64,000 nucleotides of DNA from Eubacteriales bacterium (GTDB lineage Bacteria; Bacillota; Clostridia; Tissierellales; GPF-1). Location: positions 1 through 64,000 of the forward strand of contig DAOUQF010000012.1 in assembly GCA_030625815.1 (NCBI GenBank), in the 5' to 3' direction. Positions 16,976 through 27,349 of the stretch are shown piece by piece. Numbering within the stretch: the first letter of the stretch is position 1; every line of letters begins with the position of its first letter. The position numbers were made by a program, and so were the translations under genes. The notes beneath the pieces are model-generated. The model saw only the letters and a list, made by a program, of their open reading frames with translations, was not told where the DNA came from and made no database searches.

Positions 16976-18017
16976 TCCAGTCGCCTCCTAGTATTCTCTT
17001 GTACCAATTTACATATGGATTCACGATGTTCTGCCAATAAAACTTCTCAAGCATTTCCCCGTTCATCACGATTGGATGCCGTATTTGTTGAGCGATTGCA
17101 CTTGCAATCGCATTTTCATCCAATTTTTCAAGGTATACAGCCGAATCCTGAAAATAGTCTTTCGTTCCCCCATGGGCTGTAATGACAATGGGCTTTTCGA
17201 AAAAAGAAGCCTCCAAGGCACTGAGTCCTGGTGTCTCGATAATAGAAGGAAGTGCAAAAACAGTACACGCATCATACGCTGCAGATAGCATTGAATCGTC
17301 ATAAATCGGTCCAGTAAAGATCACAGACTCGTCAGCAATTGTCCTGCATTCTTCATAGTACGCCTGATCCCCCACTTTTCCGACAATCACCAAAGGAATC
17401 TTCAATTTTCTGCACGCTAAAATCAAGTTTTTCTGATTCTTTCGCTTTTCAATTCTACCAACATTTAAAACAAATGGTGTTTCTTCCAATTGTGGATATT
17501 GTTTAATGAAAATATGTGCATTCCCCCGCTGAAGTCTCTCAGGATCGATACCATTGTAAACAATCTCGATATGCTCGTTAGCGCCGAACTTTTTCAGCAT
17601 GAAGGCCTCTGCCGAAGTGTTCGGAAATAACACTTCTGCGCCTTGCCACAATTCGTTCAATGCGCCGAAGTACACCACCCGTTTTACAATAGAAGGCATA
17701 ATCTTCATTACTCGATGCGAAAATTGTACAAGCTTCATTGGAAAAGGCGGATAATATACAGTTGATACTACATATGGGATCCCTTGCTGTTTGAGTTTCC
17801 GAGCAAGATCCGCGTAATAGGGATGCGATTGAAAAAAATGAACCAAATCAACCTTTCCAAGATCATGAACATGATTGATCGGTACAATATCAATAGCTAA
17901 CTGTTGTTCTAGCGCTTCGGCCGTTTTCTCTCTTTGAATTTCAGCGCCACCATGGAAACATGTGATTTCACCAAAATGGTATCCTACGAAACCGATTCTC
18001 ATTTTATTTTTTCCCAT
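16968..18017 (-). CDS. Family 4 glycosyltransferase
   Basis: This 349-residue GT-B enzyme has the N-terminal RIGFVGYHFGEITCFHGGAE acceptor-side loop. The C-terminal donor domain shows LNVGRIEKRKNQKNLI and the EX7E-type motif in LPSIIETPGLSALEASFFEK. The start at 18017 has AGGAG seven bases upstream, and an in-frame ATG at 18002 is an alternative. It overlaps the preceding glycosyltransferase by 14 bases. It is a retaining transferase, possibly for mannose or rhamnose given the GDP-sugar genes in the same operon. Confidence 0.86.
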   Translation of the reverse strand: MGKNKMRIGFVGYHFGEITCFHGGAEIQREKTAEALEQQLAIDIVPINHVHDLGKVDLVHFFQSHPYYADLARKLKQQGIPYVVSTVYYPPFPMKLVQFSHRVMKIMPSIVKRVVYFGALNELWQGAEVLFPNTSAEAFMLKKFGANEHIEIVYNGIDPERLQRGNAHIFIKQYPQLEETPFVLNVGRIEKRKNQKNLILACRKLKIPLVIVGKVGDQAYYEECRTIADESVIFTGPIYDDSMLSAAYDACTVFALPSIIETPGLSALEASFFEKPIVITAHGGTKDYFQDSAVYLEKLDENAIASAIAQQIRHPIVMNGEMLEKFYWQNIVNPYVNWYKRILGGDWSD

Positions 18018-19155
18018 AAAAAAACTCCTGAATATGTTTATTCTCCTGAATCAAATTCCGATAAAGGAAGTTTTCACGATAATACGAACCTTGCACTCTG
18101 CCCCGATCTATTGTTTCTTTCGCATGCTCAAAACATGCTTGAATTTGTTTCATAATCTCTTCCCAGTCATTTGCTTCAACAATCACACCCAGTTTGCCAT
18201 CATTTGTAATATCCATCGCCGCACCCACCCGGGTGCTGACAATGAAATTATCAAAATATGCTGCTTCGCCCAATACAATTCCAAAACTTTCTCGGCTGGA
18301 GGCAAGAACGATCCCCATTGTTTCCGCATATTGCCGATACAACTCCTCACGCCCTGCAATTTCACCGAGCCAATGCACCTTGTCTTCAAACCCATTGGTC
18401 CCTGCACAAAGCTGCCGATACTCCGAAAGGAATTCCCCGTCTTCTTCGGCCGGTCCGATAAATCGAAATTCACCCTTAAAATCTATCTGACTCAGCCCCC
18501 GAAGGATAGAAACAGCATTCTTAACCGGGTCGTCGAGCCGACCGACAAAAAGAATCACGGGTTTCTTTTCTGTCCCCAAATCCATTCCCTGAATCTGTCG
18601 CTCATCAAATCCATTCGGCAAATACATCATTTTCTGTCGCTGTTTCTTGTCAACTGACTCACACAATCTCGCATAACAAAGCTTGGTTTCAGCACTGACC
18701 ACGTCTGCCCATTCCAGCATCCGATTGTTCATCGGACGCTTGACAGCCATTTTGTTTGCCCACCTTGCGCCGCGCCATAAATCCAGATAATCTTCATCAA
18801 TATCCAATTTCCAATAAATCTTGCCTTCAGGATTCGTCTTTCGAAAACGGCGCATTAAGAAATAATTGCGTAGTGAGGTCCCAAAAAACATGGCATGCCC
18901 GTACTCTTTGCCAATTGATCGTGCGACCTGAAGATATCGAAACCCTTCCAAACCCCAAAAACGGGGAGTATTAGAAAACACTTCAATTTCCACCCCATCC
19001 AGTTTTGGTATTTCCTCTCGGAAACAAAAGCAATAAAGGCGTGTTCGAATATTCATAAGTTGATAGAAAACACTCGGTATTCTGCCCAAATCTTTTTGAG
19101 CACCCACTTGGTACATCTCAAAAGGATAAAGCAAAAGTAATTTATCATCTTTCAT
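18004..19155 (-). CDS. Family 4-like glycosyltransferase
   Basis: This protein of about 383 residues starts at the ATG at 19155 (MKDDKLLLLYPFEM) with GAGGG upstream. The donor half contains KPVILFVGRLDDPVKN and the EX7E-like segment ASSRESFGIVLGEAAYFDN, placing it in the GT4 superfamily. The N-terminal half is divergent. Both ends overlap neighbouring genes by a few bases, so translation is coupled along the operon. No donor can be assigned. Confidence 0.82.
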   Translation of the reverse strand: MKDDKLLLLYPFEMYQVGAQKDLGRIPSVFYQLMNIRTRLYCFCFREEIPKLDGVEIEVFSNTPRFWGLEGFRYLQVARSIGKEYGHAMFFGTSLRNYFLMRRFRKTNPEGKIYWKLDIDEDYLDLWRGARWANKMAVKRPMNNRMLEWADVVSAETKLCYARLCESVDKKQRQKMMYLPNGFDERQIQGMDLGTEKKPVILFVGRLDDPVKNAVSILRGLSQIDFKGEFRFIGPAEEDGEFLSEYRQLCAGTNGFEDKVHWLGEIAGREELYRQYAETMGIVLASSRESFGIVLGEAAYFDNFIVSTRVGAAMDITNDGKLGVIVEANDWEEIMKQIQACFEHAKETIDRGRVQGSYYRENFLYRNLIQENKHIQEFFYGKK

Positions 19156-20302
19156 TTTGACCCTCGATTTCAGCGGCGAGATCCTTAGCAATTTCTGCCG
19201 TATCCAACCTACGCCTGATATCTTTCATCTGATCCAGATACCGTTGCTTTTCCCCAGCATCTGGGTTTGCTATCATTCGAAATACTTCATCAAACAATGC
19301 CTCTTCCGTCTCAAAAAGTTTCCCGAATGGACCAAAACGCTCAAACAGATCTTCAAAATACGGATTCCTCAAAGCCAGAATCGGCTTTTCAAATATAATT
19401 GCTTCGAAAACCGAAGCGCTTGCCATCAACCGATATGCCGATAAAGGATAGAAGAATAAAATATAGTCCAACGCCTTCACCCAGTTTTCATATTCTTCAC
19501 GAGGCAAGAATTCAAGATTGTGCTTCTCTTGAAACGCTTCAATCGTCTTCGTTTCATCGATGTCAATGATATATCCTCGAACTGAAAAGTTGGCAGTCTT
19601 CCACTCGCTTTTCCATTCAACGAGCCGCTTGAATAATTGCGCAGCTCCGCGCTCTTTCTTGAAAATCCCCACTGTGCCAAAATGAAGGGGTCCTTCCGTT
19701 ATGCCTCCCCCGTCTTTTTCCGGGTAAAAACAAGGCATATCGATGGCAATCATAGATTCGATATGGGGCAACCGCAACTCCTGTGCAATTCTTCGAATCG
19801 ACTTTCCCAGCACGATATATCGAAAATTCTCGCATTTCTTTTCCATCGCAAATCGGAAATAATGCGATTTTTGCCAGGGTTTCGTCTTCCATTCAATGGC
19901 TTGCAAGTCCTGATGCAACACCAAGTAGGTCTGAATCCCTGTTTTCAACGCCAACCGCTTCGCTTGGCAATGTGTAAACAGCGTCGCTGATGTGAAATAC
20001 ATCGCAGTCGCCTTCATTTTTTCCGCATACTTATACGCCCTATCGACCACTTGTCGCGTTTGCAGCTCATTGATCCATGCTTTCACTCCACTGAGTTGGC
20101 CAGGAATGTCTACTGCAGTTAATTGAATCAAATTACTAAATCTATCATTACGAACCAAGTGTTCCTTGACCCGTTCGCCATACATCTGCTCACTCCAGAA
20201 TTCAATTGCTTCCTCAGGATGCGCTTTCTGAATCACATCTAAAAATCCGGCAACAAACTCACCATGCCCCACCGTATAGTAGGGCTCCACTACAATAATC
20301 AT
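19145..20302 (-). CDS. Probable GT-B glycosyltransferase, divergent
   Basis: This 385-residue protein has a likely GT-B layout: VVEPYYTVGHGEFVAGF at the N-terminus, a central RYIVLGKSIRRIA segment, and LHFGTVGIFKKERGA followed by ASASVFEAIIFEKPILAL in the C-terminal half, which resemble the donor-binding elements of family 4 enzymes. The canonical EX7E motif is not clear, so assignment is by layout and context. It overlaps the genes on either side (4 and 11 bases). Confidence 0.68.
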   Translation of the reverse strand: MIIVVEPYYTVGHGEFVAGFLDVIQKAHPEEAIEFWSEQMYGERVKEHLVRNDRFSNLIQLTAVDIPGQLSGVKAWINELQTRQVVDRAYKYAEKMKATAMYFTSATLFTHCQAKRLALKTGIQTYLVLHQDLQAIEWKTKPWQKSHYFRFAMEKKCENFRYIVLGKSIRRIAQELRLPHIESMIAIDMPCFYPEKDGGGITEGPLHFGTVGIFKKERGAAQLFKRLVEWKSEWKTANFSVRGYIIDIDETKTIEAFQEKHNLEFLPREEYENWVKALDYILFFYPLSAYRLMASASVFEAIIFEKPILALRNPYFEDLFERFGPFGKLFETEEALFDEVFRMIANPDAGEKQRYLDQMKDIRRRLDTAEIAKDLAAEIEGQNER

Positions 20303-21298
20303 ACATCCATTCCCACCATTTCATAAATCCTTTGATGCTCTTTCGCAGATCTCTCCCACGAAAAAGACAACGCGTATTCCCGCGCTTCCTCAAGTTTTTC
20401 AGAAGAAACCATCCCGTCCCATTTTAGCATTTTTTCTTTAACCTGATTCCGGTCCAATGAAATCACCTGCGCATGGTCTCCTGCAATTTCAGGCAAACAC
20501 GATTGGTCGGATACAATCGTTGGTGTCTTCATGGCCAATGCTTCAATAATTGGCAACCCGAAACCTTCAAAAGACGACAAGAAATAGAATTGCTTTGCAA
20601 AGCAATACAACAGTGCCATATCTTCTTCTTCCACAAATCCCGTAAACAGAACATCTGGATGTTCCGGATATTTTTTACGCCTCAACTGATTCCCCAAAAC
20701 AACCAACTTCCCCGGCAGACCATGGGTTTCCTTTAACTCGATAAAGGCTTCAATGACAACCTTCGCATTTTTCCGCCGATCCCGCCCATTAGTTAAGTAA
20801 AACTCCTCCCCAATGCCGTATCGCTGCAGACGGCTGAAATCAGATTGCGTAGGCATCCTATGATATTGTTGATCCAAACCGTGATAAATCACAGCAATCT
20901 TCTCACCAGATACGCCCAATCGCTTTATGATATCCTTTTTCACAAATTCGCTGGCCGTTATAATCATCGTCGCTTGTTTCGCAACCCGTCGAATATCTTG
21001 AAGATACCGAGCTCTACGCCATCCTGTAACCGTATCCAACGGGATCAGATCATGAATTGTCACAACAGTTGGTAGCGTGTTCGGCAGATACCCGATATTA
21101 TGCGGCAAATGATACACACTTGCTTTTCCGTTTAGCTGCTTCTCCCACCAAGCACGGCGTTTCAGTCCGCCCATGTAGGGAATCTGATCCCAAACGGACA
21201 TCTCCGGCTTCATTAGAGTATGCGGCATATCCATACAAGAAACAAACCCATAGATATAATGGGAAATTCCAGAAAAAGGCACATCATTTGCTTTGGCA

Positions 21299-21315
<17 letters not shown>
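20299..21315 (-). CDS. Family 4 glycosyltransferase, mannosyltransferase-like
   Basis: This 338-residue enzyme starts at the ATG at 21315 with GGAGG seven bases upstream. It resembles the MtfB/WbaZ branch of GT4: the N-terminal segment YHLPHNIGYLP is followed by TVVTIHDLIPLDT. The donor half has EEFYLTNGRDRRKNAKVVIEA and the motif LSSFEGFGLPIIEALAMKTP (EX7E). Such enzymes often use GDP-mannose or GDP-rhamnose, consistent with the three GDP-sugar genes immediately upstream. The start overlaps the rmd gene end. Confidence 0.86.
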
Positions 21316-23234
<1,919 letters not shown>

Positions 23235-24272
23235 CTATACACCCTCCTGATCAATCTGCTTAATTTTATTCAACTGATGCTTATTGCAGATTAATAATTG
23301 ATCATCTGTCTGTACAATGACCATATCCTCGATCCCCACCAATGTAATCTTTTGTCGATTGTTTGTGTATACAATATTTCCCGAACTCTCAATCCCTTGA
23401 AATGCCGTACCCACGACTGTATTCTGTGAAGCATCTTGCTCATACAGATCCTCAAAGCTCAAGAAATTCCCTACATCACTCCATCTTAACTCCAATGGAT
23501 AAACTACAATACTTTCCGTTTTTTCCATTACGCCAAAATCAATCGAGATTCTGGGAAACTCAGAAAAGCAACCTTGAACCTCCTGAAAAGAGTCTCGCTG
23601 TGCAATCCTCTGAATCACCCGATGATGCTTCGGCAAATAACGCTCGATCTCCTTTTGCATATGTACGGTTGAAAAGGTAAAGATCCCACAATTCCACAAG
23701 TAATTGCCTGCACGCAAATACTGCTCAGCCCGCTCCTTGTTGGGCTTTTCCCAGAACCGCATTACCCTATTCATTCGGTTCTTTTTCCAGCTTTTCTCCA
23801 ATTCCAAATACCCATAATTCGTATCTGACCGATAGGGTTTAATGCCAAACAAAACAGTAACTGCTTCTCGCTTTGCCGTCTCGTATGCTTGGAGAAGCGC
23901 ATCGCAAAAAGCGGATGCCGGTTCAAACAAATGGTCTGAGGGCAAAACCGTAACCACAGACTCGCCAAATCGTTCATGCAAGCGGTAGTTTGCGTACGTA
24001 ATTGCGGCAGCCGTATCTCGAAATGCCGGCTCAATCAAAAACTGATCTTCCGAAAACTCCGGCAAGACAGACTGAATCTTTGCCGCTTGCGATACATTGG
24101 TCGCAATAAAGATATTCTCCTTCGGAATAACAGCCAACAACCGATTGACTGTGTCAACAATCATTGGTTGTTCTGAGATTAACGGTAATAATTGTTTCGG
24201 ACGGTCAGCTGTAGATAAGGGCCAAAATCGTTTTCCGCTTCCACCTGCCATAATCAATGCAATATGCTTCAT
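23235..24272 (-). CDS. manC: Mannose-1-phosphate guanylyltransferase
   Basis: This 346-residue protein starts at the ATG at 24272 (MKHIALIMAGGSGKRFWPLS) with GGAGGGG three bases upstream. The longer frame to 24323 overlaps the chimeric gene before it. Nucleotidyltransferase signatures are GGSGKRFWPLS, VLPSDHLF and RFWEKPN. The protein ends where the pyrophosphorylase domain ends, so it lacks the isomerase domain of bifunctional ManC/AlgA. It makes GDP-mannose for the downstream Gmd and Rmd. Confidence 0.93.
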   Translation of the reverse strand: MKHIALIMAGGSGKRFWPLSTADRPKQLLPLISEQPMIVDTVNRLLAVIPKENIFIATNVSQAAKIQSVLPEFSEDQFLIEPAFRDTAAAITYANYRLHERFGESVVTVLPSDHLFEPASAFCDALLQAYETAKREAVTVLFGIKPYRSDTNYGYLELEKSWKKNRMNRVMRFWEKPNKERAEQYLRAGNYLWNCGIFTFSTVHMQKEIERYLPKHHRVIQRIAQRDSFQEVQGCFSEFPRISIDFGVMEKTESIVVYPLELRWSDVGNFLSFEDLYEQDASQNTVVGTAFQGIESSGNIVYTNNRQKITLVGIEDMVIVQTDDQLLICNKHQLNKIKQIDQEGV

Positions 24273-24298
24273 TTTCCCCTCCATATATTCACGTCTGA

Positions 24299-24883
24299 CT
24301 AACACCAAAATATTGTTGCACAATTGGCTTCCTTTGGAGTTGTTGTATATTTCCCCAACACCTGTCCCAATCCCGTTACCCCTGCTTTTACCCGTGTTCG
24401 ATAGCGAAACGCCGGTATTTCTTCGCTATATTTCTCAATAAAGAACGATCGCTCGGGCCGTGGTCCTACCATGCTCATCTCTCCGCGGAACACATTGATC
24501 AGCTGCGGCAATTCATCCAAACGGGAAGCCCGCAGAATTCGTCCAATTTTCGTAATTCGCTCGTCTTTTTCCGTTGCCAAAGCGGGATCACTCTGTTGTT
24601 CCGCATTTTTAATCAATGAAATATTCTTCTCAAAATGAATCTGCTTGGTTGCAAGATGATAACCAAAAACAATTAATGTTACAGCCGTCAAAGCCAGCAA
24701 GGTCTGCGCCTTTACCAATGAATACAAATCATTAAACCCTGATTCCGGATATAGGGTCTGCTCTGAAAGCGTATACGCGTGTTTGGTCATTCTAAACAAT
24801 AAAGGGACCAATCCCACTACAAAGAAAATCGGTAGAAGTTCTTTCCAACGTATGGGTTGATCCGCTTGATTATTACCCTTCAT
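24299..24883 (-). pseudogene. Chimera of O-antigen ligase N-terminus and sugar-1-phosphate transferase C-terminus
   Basis: Residues 1-90 (IRWKELLPIFF..., GFNDLYSLVKAQ...) match the start of the O-antigen ligase at 60753-62795. From about residue 92 (IKNAEQQSDPALA, KIGRILRASRLDELPQLINV, MSMVGPRPER) the sequence matches the C-terminal catalytic part of the transferase at 58284-59675. The end (KYTTTPKEANCATIFWC) is again broken and lacks the last 50 or so residues. In the 58-63 kb locus those genes stand in the order ligase-rmlB-transferase, so a single deletion in a paralogous copy explains the fusion. It lacks the transferase membrane hairpin and most of the ligase, so it is probably inactive. 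Confidence 0.82.
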
Positions 24884-24976
24884 AACTTATGCCTCGTAAT
24901 ATGTTCATAACTACAGTTTACTAGATTTCGAAGGCTTTTCCCAGTTATAAATTGAATTCATTGTTATTTTTACAAT

Positions 24977-25106
24977 TTAATGGGTACTGGTCCAAAAGAA
25001 GCCGACTTCACCCGCTTTCTTGCCATCTATGGCAAAATGTATTGCTTTCAAGGATTCCTCGGTAATGAGAGATGCCAAGCTCTCTGACGCCGGGGAAGCC
25101 ACTATA
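24977..25106 (-). other. Unidentified coding-like fragment behind the intron remnant
   Basis: A minus-strand frame of about 43 codons reads EDIVASPASESLASLITEE, then LKAIHFAIDGKKAGEVGF, and ends in a stop at 24977. It looks like the tail of a real protein (regular amphipathic pattern, no start codon of its own) but I do not recognise the family. It begins where group II intron similarity ends, so it is probably a rearrangement scrap. Confidence 0.35.
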
Positions 25107-25414
25107 TCCTCACCATACCGTCTATAGTGATGCTGCCTGCTGCATCAGGTACTGCATCGGCCTTCCCATTTGAGCAGGATTTTCGGGGCTCAATTACTTC
25201 ACTTTCGCTTCGGCTAGTTCCGTTCTCTGGCCTACGCTTAACACTAACGTTACCGCTTCGTGTCCAAGGTCTTGATACTGGGTGCTGGTTAGGCTTTCCC
25301 AGATGGGTCTGTCTCCCACTGCATAACATAAACTTACAAATGTTGAAGCTTATTTCTCTTTCAACAAGTGGAACACCCGCGCACTTTATGCCTCGCTGTG
25401 CTCTCAGCTCGCAC
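25107..25414 (-). mobile_element. Second group II intron, 5' part
   Basis: The minus strand starts GTGCGAGCTGAGAGCAC at 25414, matching the GUGYG 5' end. It continues with blocks I associate with domain I of clostridial group II introns: CGGGTGTTCCACTTG, AACCAGCACCCAGTATCAAG, ACGAAGCGGTAACGTTAG and ATTGAGCCCCGAAAATCC. It stops after ACGGTATGGTGAGG, roughly where an intron-encoded protein would follow, and unrelated sequence begins. It differs from the intron at 600-1021, so two lineages have visited this region. The 97- and 116-codon frames inside it are not genes. Confidence 0.62.
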
Positions 25415-25495
25415 TCCTGAATTCCCGGAACAATTATAACGTGGAATGCCACAAACCCTGATATTATGCGGATTTCAAGTGGTTTTCACTTGCAA

Positions 25496-25719
25496 AAACC
25501 TCCGTTCACGTTGTAATTATAACGTGAACGAAGGTAATCATATGGCTCCTGTATATGTGAAGAAGGATGTCGGATTTTTTCAACAACTTCATCCTTGTGA
25601 ACCGGGTTCAAAGTAACATATTCTATGTAACTCCAATCTCGGATGTTGCCTGACCATCGGGCAGGGTGCTCTTGTCTAGCCTTCTCATAAGTTTCAATTC
25701 GATTTTGAACTCGTCTTCG
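25496..25719 (-). pseudogene. Transposase C-terminal fragment (IS3/integrase-core-like)
   Basis: An open frame without a start reads RIETYEKARQEHPARWSG, then NIRDWSYIEYVTLNP, and stops at 25496. The pattern of Tyr, His-Pro-x-Arg-Trp and a final x-LNP resembles the C-terminal tail of integrase-core transposases. The upstream part is missing; a stop lies at 25720. It precedes the group II intron remnant. Confidence 0.5.
25503..25530. repeat. Palindrome inside the transposase fragment
   Basis: CGTTCACGTT and AACGTGAACG are perfect 10-base arms around an 8-base centre. A partial copy of the core (ATTATAACGTG) recurs at about 25434-25444, next to the intron's 5' end. It may be an element terminus or intron target. 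Confidence 0.5.
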
Positions 25720-25759
25720 TCAAATACCGAAATTCCCACACCGCCAGAATCTTTTTGCT

Positions 25760-27349
25760 TTACTTCTTAAGCAATCGCTTCCGATATTCAGTAGGCGACA
25801 AATTTTCATGCTTTTTAAAAATCCTGCTAAAATACGAGGCGGTGCTGAATCCAACTTCTTCTGAAATCCGATTGACCGTCAAGCTTGGATCAACCAATAA
25901 TTTTTTGGCCGCGCTTAACCGTTTTTCTGTCAGGTATTCTGAAAAAGAACATTTCGATTCCGTTTTAAAGAGCCGACTAAAATAATGCTGACTAAGGTTA
26001 ACCGCATCAGCGACTTCTTTCAAACTGAGATAGGATGCATAATGATCATCTATGTATCTTTGCGATTTTTTTATAATTTTACTCGCGTACGATTTATTTG
26101 CTTCCGCGACAAGATTGCGATAGACTTCGATCAGTCCCATTACATATTCAACAAGGTCCTCCAAATGATTGTTGGATGTCAGCTTCTGATAAAAATCCGC
26201 GTTTAAACAAAGAATGTCCTTATGTTCCACTCCTTCTTCAATGGCGACTCTTGACATCACAACCACCAACTCCATAATCCGCACACGCTTTATGATGTTT
26301 TTTTCATCGGATTGCATAATTTGTTTTAGTACTGTTTTCACGTCTTGATTGGCAAATTGCCATTCGCCATTGAGTATATGCTTCGTTATACTATCCTTCA
26401 TAAAGACAGGATATTCACTGTCTTCTTCTTTATTGATCTCATCCACATGAATCACTTGGTTCCCGCCTAGGATAATATAGCCGTATTTGAATGCTTTCCT
26501 CGCCTCTAGATACGATTTTCTTATTTCTTGGAAGCTCGTATACTGTCCCCCTATCCCAATCGTCACCGTCCCAGGAACCATAGCCGAAATACAATGCTGG
26601 ATTTCTGCCATCAGTCCACCAATTCGATTTTTATTGCGGCTATTGGTTTCGGAAGAAGTGATTAATATGGCAATTTTCCTTCTCCCAATCGAATCAACCA
26701 AAACGGAAGTTGTATCATATGAATTTTTTTGCAGGCACTCCATCATTATCTCTTTAATCAAGTCCGAGGTGGCGCTTTCCAAATCACAATCAATTCCGAT
26801 TACGATTGCAACTCCCGGCAGTATTTTCATATTGAGAAACAGTTCCTGGTTCTCAATATCCTCGTGATCCAACGTACCGCTTATTAATTTGTATAACAAG
26901 GAGAGTTTTATGTACGGCTTAATCTTTTCGATCCGTTCTTCCGCTTCCCTGCTGTTCACCTTCGACAAGCGCCTTGCATCGACTTCTCGAATCACATCAT
27001 AAATAAGCTTCGCCACGCGATCGGAAGAAACTGGCTTTAACAGATATTGATAAGCGCCTAATTCAATCCCTTTTTGCGCATACTCGAATTTATCGTATGC
27101 GCTGAAAATAACAATAATGGTTTCCGGATTGTTTTCAAGGATTTTCCGCATCGCCGTGAGCCCGTCCATTCCAGGCATTTTGATATCAATAATCACGATC
27201 TCAGGTTGAAGCTTTTTTGAAAGCTCGACCGCTTCAATTCCATTTTCCGCCACTCCCACTAAAAGAATCGGCAATTGTTTTTCATCAATAATATGCTGAA
27301 TCGCTTTTCGTTCCAATGGTTCATCATCGGCAATCAGTAATTTATACAT
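25760..27349 (-). CDS. Response regulator, REC plus AraC-type DNA-binding domain
   Basis: This 529-residue protein starts at the ATG at 27349 with GGAGGGG nine bases upstream. The receiver domain (residues 1-120) has the acidic pair in LLIADDEP and the phospho-Asp in VIIDIKMPGMDG. A poorly conserved middle region follows. The C-terminal 100 residues form an AraC helix-turn-helix pair (ADAVNLSQHYFSRLFK and ISEEVGFSTASYFSRIFKKH, then SPTEYRKRL). This YesN-like architecture pairs with LytS/YesM-type kinases, and the kinase gene lies immediately upstream with an 8-base overlap. The likely target is the glycyl radical enzyme operon. Confidence 0.9.
   Translation of the reverse strand: MYKLLIADDEPLERKAIQHIIDEKQLPILLVGVAENGIEAVELSKKLQPEIVIIDIKMPGMDGLTAMRKILENNPETIIVIFSAYDKFEYAQKGIELGAYQYLLKPVSSDRVAKLIYDVIREVDARRLSKVNSREAEERIEKIKPYIKLSLLYKLISGTLDHEDIENQELFLNMKILPGVAIVIGIDCDLESATSDLIKEIMMECLQKNSYDTTSVLVDSIGRRKIAILITSSETNSRNKNRIGGLMAEIQHCISAMVPGTVTIGIGGQYTSFQEIRKSYLEARKAFKYGYIILGGNQVIHVDEINKEEDSEYPVFMKDSITKHILNGEWQFANQDVKTVLKQIMQSDEKNIIKRVRIMELVVVMSRVAIEEGVEHKDILCLNADFYQKLTSNNHLEDLVEYVMGLIEVYRNLVAEANKSYASKIIKKSQRYIDDHYASYLSLKEVADAVNLSQHYFSRLFKTESKCSFSEYLTEKRLSAAKKLLVDPSLTVNRISEEVGFSTASYFSRIFKKHENLSPTEYRKRLLKK

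Noticed and set aside
17962-18657. Plus-strand frame of 231 codons
   Set aside because: It is antisense to two glycosyltransferase genes with clear motifs, and its own translation shows no domain.
25127-25420. Plus-strand 97-codon frame and minus-strand 116-codon frame
   Set aside because: Both overlap the intron-like RNA blocks and resemble the spurious proteins often annotated on group II introns.
25434-25530. Possible CRISPR-like spacing of repeated ATTATAACGTG
   Set aside because: Only one palindrome and one half-copy, no regular repeats or cas genes.
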